From Xiphydria camelus (taxonomy: Eukaryota > Arthropoda > Insecta > Hymenoptera > Xiphydriidae): a stretch of 64,000 nucleotides of DNA. The stretch covers positions 23,050,684-23,114,683 of the forward strand of contig OY783198.1 in the NCBI GenBank assembly GCA_963678675.1, read 5' to 3'. Shown piece after piece: positions 61,141-64,000 of the stretch. Under the pieces are notes generated by a model. The model was not told the DNA's origin. It worked only from the letters and a program-made list of their open reading frames with translations, and ran no database searches. Both the position numbers and the translations under genes were made by a program. Position 1 is the first letter of the stretch. Every line of letters starts with the position of its first letter.

Positions 61141-64000
61141 TCCTGGAATGAATAAATGCATTTTCTTCTTATTCTTCTTCCTTCTCTTCTCTTAATGTTC
61201 TCTTCCTTTCAACACTCCTTCGACACTGATACGCGCGCGGTTACAATCGAAAGAGGAAAAGGTGGTCCGTTTGAAAGCGTTTCCAAGTCGAGGGCGACCT
61301 CGTTCGCTCGCTAAAGATACCCGGTGGTACCCGATCACCCATTCGCGCTACCCTCAGCCTCTCCGCGCGATACGAGCACCGTTTAACTAAATTCGAGAAA
61401 AGTCACCGCGCCGCTGGACCCTTTTGAACAAGTGTTCCCCTTCGATCGTCTCGACAGGTTTCACAGAGCGCTAAGCCGGGGAACGTGAAAGTCTCTCCGC
61501 GGGAAACGTAATTCTCGCGACTTCCATTCTGTCGAGGTGTTCGAGCTTCTAACCGACTGTTATTACTACGATATGGGTCAACGGTGGATGCTGTATATAA
61601 TAGCGTATATCCGAAAGCATCCTTTCGATGACCGAGCAAAGTTAATAGATTCCATACGCTTTCGTGATTACAGCACCCGTTGGAAATCTATGTATGCCCG
61701 AATCACATTGACTGGATCCAAGGTGTCCGAACTCGATCCACGCGTTAAGTCTGCTCCAATAACTACTCGCCGTGAAACGACAGTCATTGTACGCGCGACT
61801 CGCGGGCTTACTTTTCCTTTCTAATTAAGGTTTTATTTATGCGCCCGCCTTCCGTTGGAAGAAGTCACGTGGCGTCAAAGTGTTTTGATATCCGGCACGA
61901 ATCTCGTAAACCACAGGCTCTACTTTGACTCTTCTCCGGCTCGACTTTTGACTCGGAAGTCGAGGCTATCCTCGGTCCGTCCTGTTTTTAACGTCTCGTC
62001 GATAGACGATCTCCGAGTGTAACGATCGATCGTGCTTTCCGTATGAGTCACCCCGCGTCTACAGAAACGGAATTATGCCTCTCGCACAGGTCCTGTATAC
62101 CGGCGATTGCGTTATCTTGACACACTTTTGGCGAAATATCGTTACACGTAGGTTTATCGATAAATGGATGTGTTTGTATCGATAGGTCACATCAACGTTC
62201 GCAACCACCCATTCGCCGTTGTTCGATTTGATTATCGATCGACGATGGAAATATACGCGTGTATCCGCGAGCGTGTACATGTTTAATGATTAAATGTTTT
62301 CTTTAAGCCAAGCCTATCTCGATTTAAAGCATTTGTCGCAATGTCAAATGATCCTCGATGAAGTAATAATCTCGGAGGGGCAAATATTCATCCACTCTCG
62401 TATTCGTGCATTTCAGTGTTAATTATTCGAGTCTCAGCCGATCGCATAATCATAATTGCGACGTTTTCGAGTCCATCGATGCGATGTTCCACGTATACGA
62501 TGGATCTTGAAAGGATGCCTCACGATTTTTTTTTTCCGTTCGTTGCGTCGTATCCGTTGCTTTTACGCCCTCGCTTCCGTCGTTCGCGGCGCAAGTTCAC
62601 CCGTGACGGAGTTGCGAGAAATTCTCCTCGGCGTTAAGCGACATTAATCGTTACAAGGGTAGATGACTCGGGCTGGCGACTAAGCGGTCGTTACAATGAT
62701 TACACGAATTTCCAGTGACGAAATGACAGTTCCACAACGCGGGACCTTCTACGGTCTTCGCAATTTTGCGCGCCGCGGTCCTTCCATTCGCGCTCATCTA
62801 CGTGCTTTTTCAGTTTTTTTTTTCGCGTCGCAGCTGCCATTAGCAATATTAGCGGTGGAGCTTGACGGCGACTCGGCAAATAGTCACGCCGAGCGATCGG
62901 CTCGAATTATGTAGTTTTGCCCGTGGGTGTTGCACAAGCTGCGTACCCGCAACCTGTGCACCCGGCGTGGCCGAGGCTTCGAGTCGGTTGAACGGTCGTT
63001 CGAGAAAATAATAGTCCGCACCGATTTCCATATCTTTACAAGAATTACGACCTCATCTCGCGCTCTTCTCGGAGCCGGCGCGCGGTAGCAGCGTGTCATT
63101 ATGCAAACGACCTCGTCTCGTTGCGAATGACGCTTCGAAGGGTCGTGGCCCGCCCTAAAAATCTAAAGTCGATAAATCTCTCTTCGCAACGCCAGTCATC
63201 TCGATCACTCGAGAGTAGACGGCTACTCGAGACGAGATTTTAAATTGGTTCTGTAGTGTCGCAAGGATTACCCGTTTACTCGCGCGAAAAAAAATAGTGT
63301 ATCGGCATAAGAATCGTACGCATCGTGTAGTCAGAGGCACGCGTGTATCGAGTATTATAAATAGCCGTTTTGTGCTCAATGAAATTTGTAATTGGAGCAA
63401 ATAACGAGTAACATACTCGCGTAGGCGCTCCGATCCTTTCGCGCTCAATTTATTATTCATGGATTCACTCTCGCGATGCCTGCTGAATGACTTTCGGCCG
63501 ACGATCTGGTACGCCGGGTTGCGCTCCCGTCGGTTTTCAGGGGCCGATCAATCGTTCAGCGGTAATTATCGCGATTTTGCCATACGTGATCGGCGGCTGA
63601 CTAAACTGCAATTTGCCAAAACTACAGTAATCTACATACTCGAGTAAATTAGTACGCGTGGAAAAAATGTCGCGTCATATATTTCCCCTGCGTACGGGAC
63701 ATTGAGTTGGTGAAAAAGAAATATATGATCGATCTCTGGCAATAAAAATATCGCAGAAATATCGAACACTTCCAACGGGAAATAATTAATTGTATTCCCG
63801 TTGCGCTTCAAATGTCGTGCGCGATATGTTAGGTAATTGCCGAATCAATGGTGTTTTTATCGGAGACATGGTTCCGATTGCGAGCTCCCTTCGAGCGGCA
63901 ACTTTTCACTCTTCCCTCTGGAAGATCGATCCCTCGGATTACATCGAATTGGGCCACTCTGCGGTTGCATCGTCCAAGGCCACCCGGACCATGTCGCAAG

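Larger units (their letters stand above)
50298..64000. other. Probable long first intron of the signal-peptide gene
   Basis: It begins at the donor of the exon ending at 50297. No convincing plus-strand coding exon in the required phase 0 was found up to the window end. It includes three foldback elements and several pyrimidine tracts. The last 130 bases are open in all three plus frames, which is uninformative. Confidence 0.45.

Noticed and set aside
63867..64000. Possible exon at the window end
   Set aside because: All three plus frames are open, so openness is not evidence. No family recognised and no unique acceptor.

Overview
The window is animal nuclear DNA, most likely from an insect and probably a hymenopteran. 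The evidence is a multi-exon gene with short GT-AG introns (about 60-300 bp), an insect-type phospholipase D, very CpG-rich non-coding DNA, many (GA)n/(CT)n tracts and many small foldback DNA transposons. There are no operons and no bacterial signals. The order-level call is inference. Most long open frames are chance products of CpG-rich, stop-poor DNA.

Layout. 1-38,117 is gene-poor, CpG-rich DNA. It holds foldback/MITE elements (468, 2,292, 4,642, 9,445, 13,493, 14,225, 14,457, 21,274, 25,513, 28,374, 29,081) and purine/pyrimidine microsatellites. It probably lies in or near the long first intron of a minus-strand gene. That gene's first coding exon (38,118-38,758) encodes an acidic, probably nuclear protein and ends in a perfect splice donor. 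Near 39,250 the base composition shifts to AT-rich.

40,409-45,114 (minus strand) is a complete phospholipase D gene (Pld, PLD1/2 type; PX, PH and two HKD motifs). I reconstruct it as 14 coding exons and 1,130 residues, with matching splice phases throughout. One intron is GC-AG, and two introns are multiples of three without stops.

45,115-50,213 separates Pld from a divergent plus-strand gene. It includes a strong imperfect hairpin at 45,880-45,990. At 50,214-50,297 a small exon encodes a signal peptide and ends in a good donor. The rest of that gene was not found, so 50,298-64,000 is probably its first long intron. That stretch carries three more foldback elements (51,600, 53,293, 58,435).

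The genes share no obvious pathway. Pld makes phosphatidic acid at membranes, and the other two are known only from their first coding exons. The most notable non-genic content is the collection of foldback elements. These include a two-copy family with intact 4-bp target duplications, a nested insertion, and two TTAA elements sharing one target site. No clearly new biological system could be demonstrated from the sequence alone.
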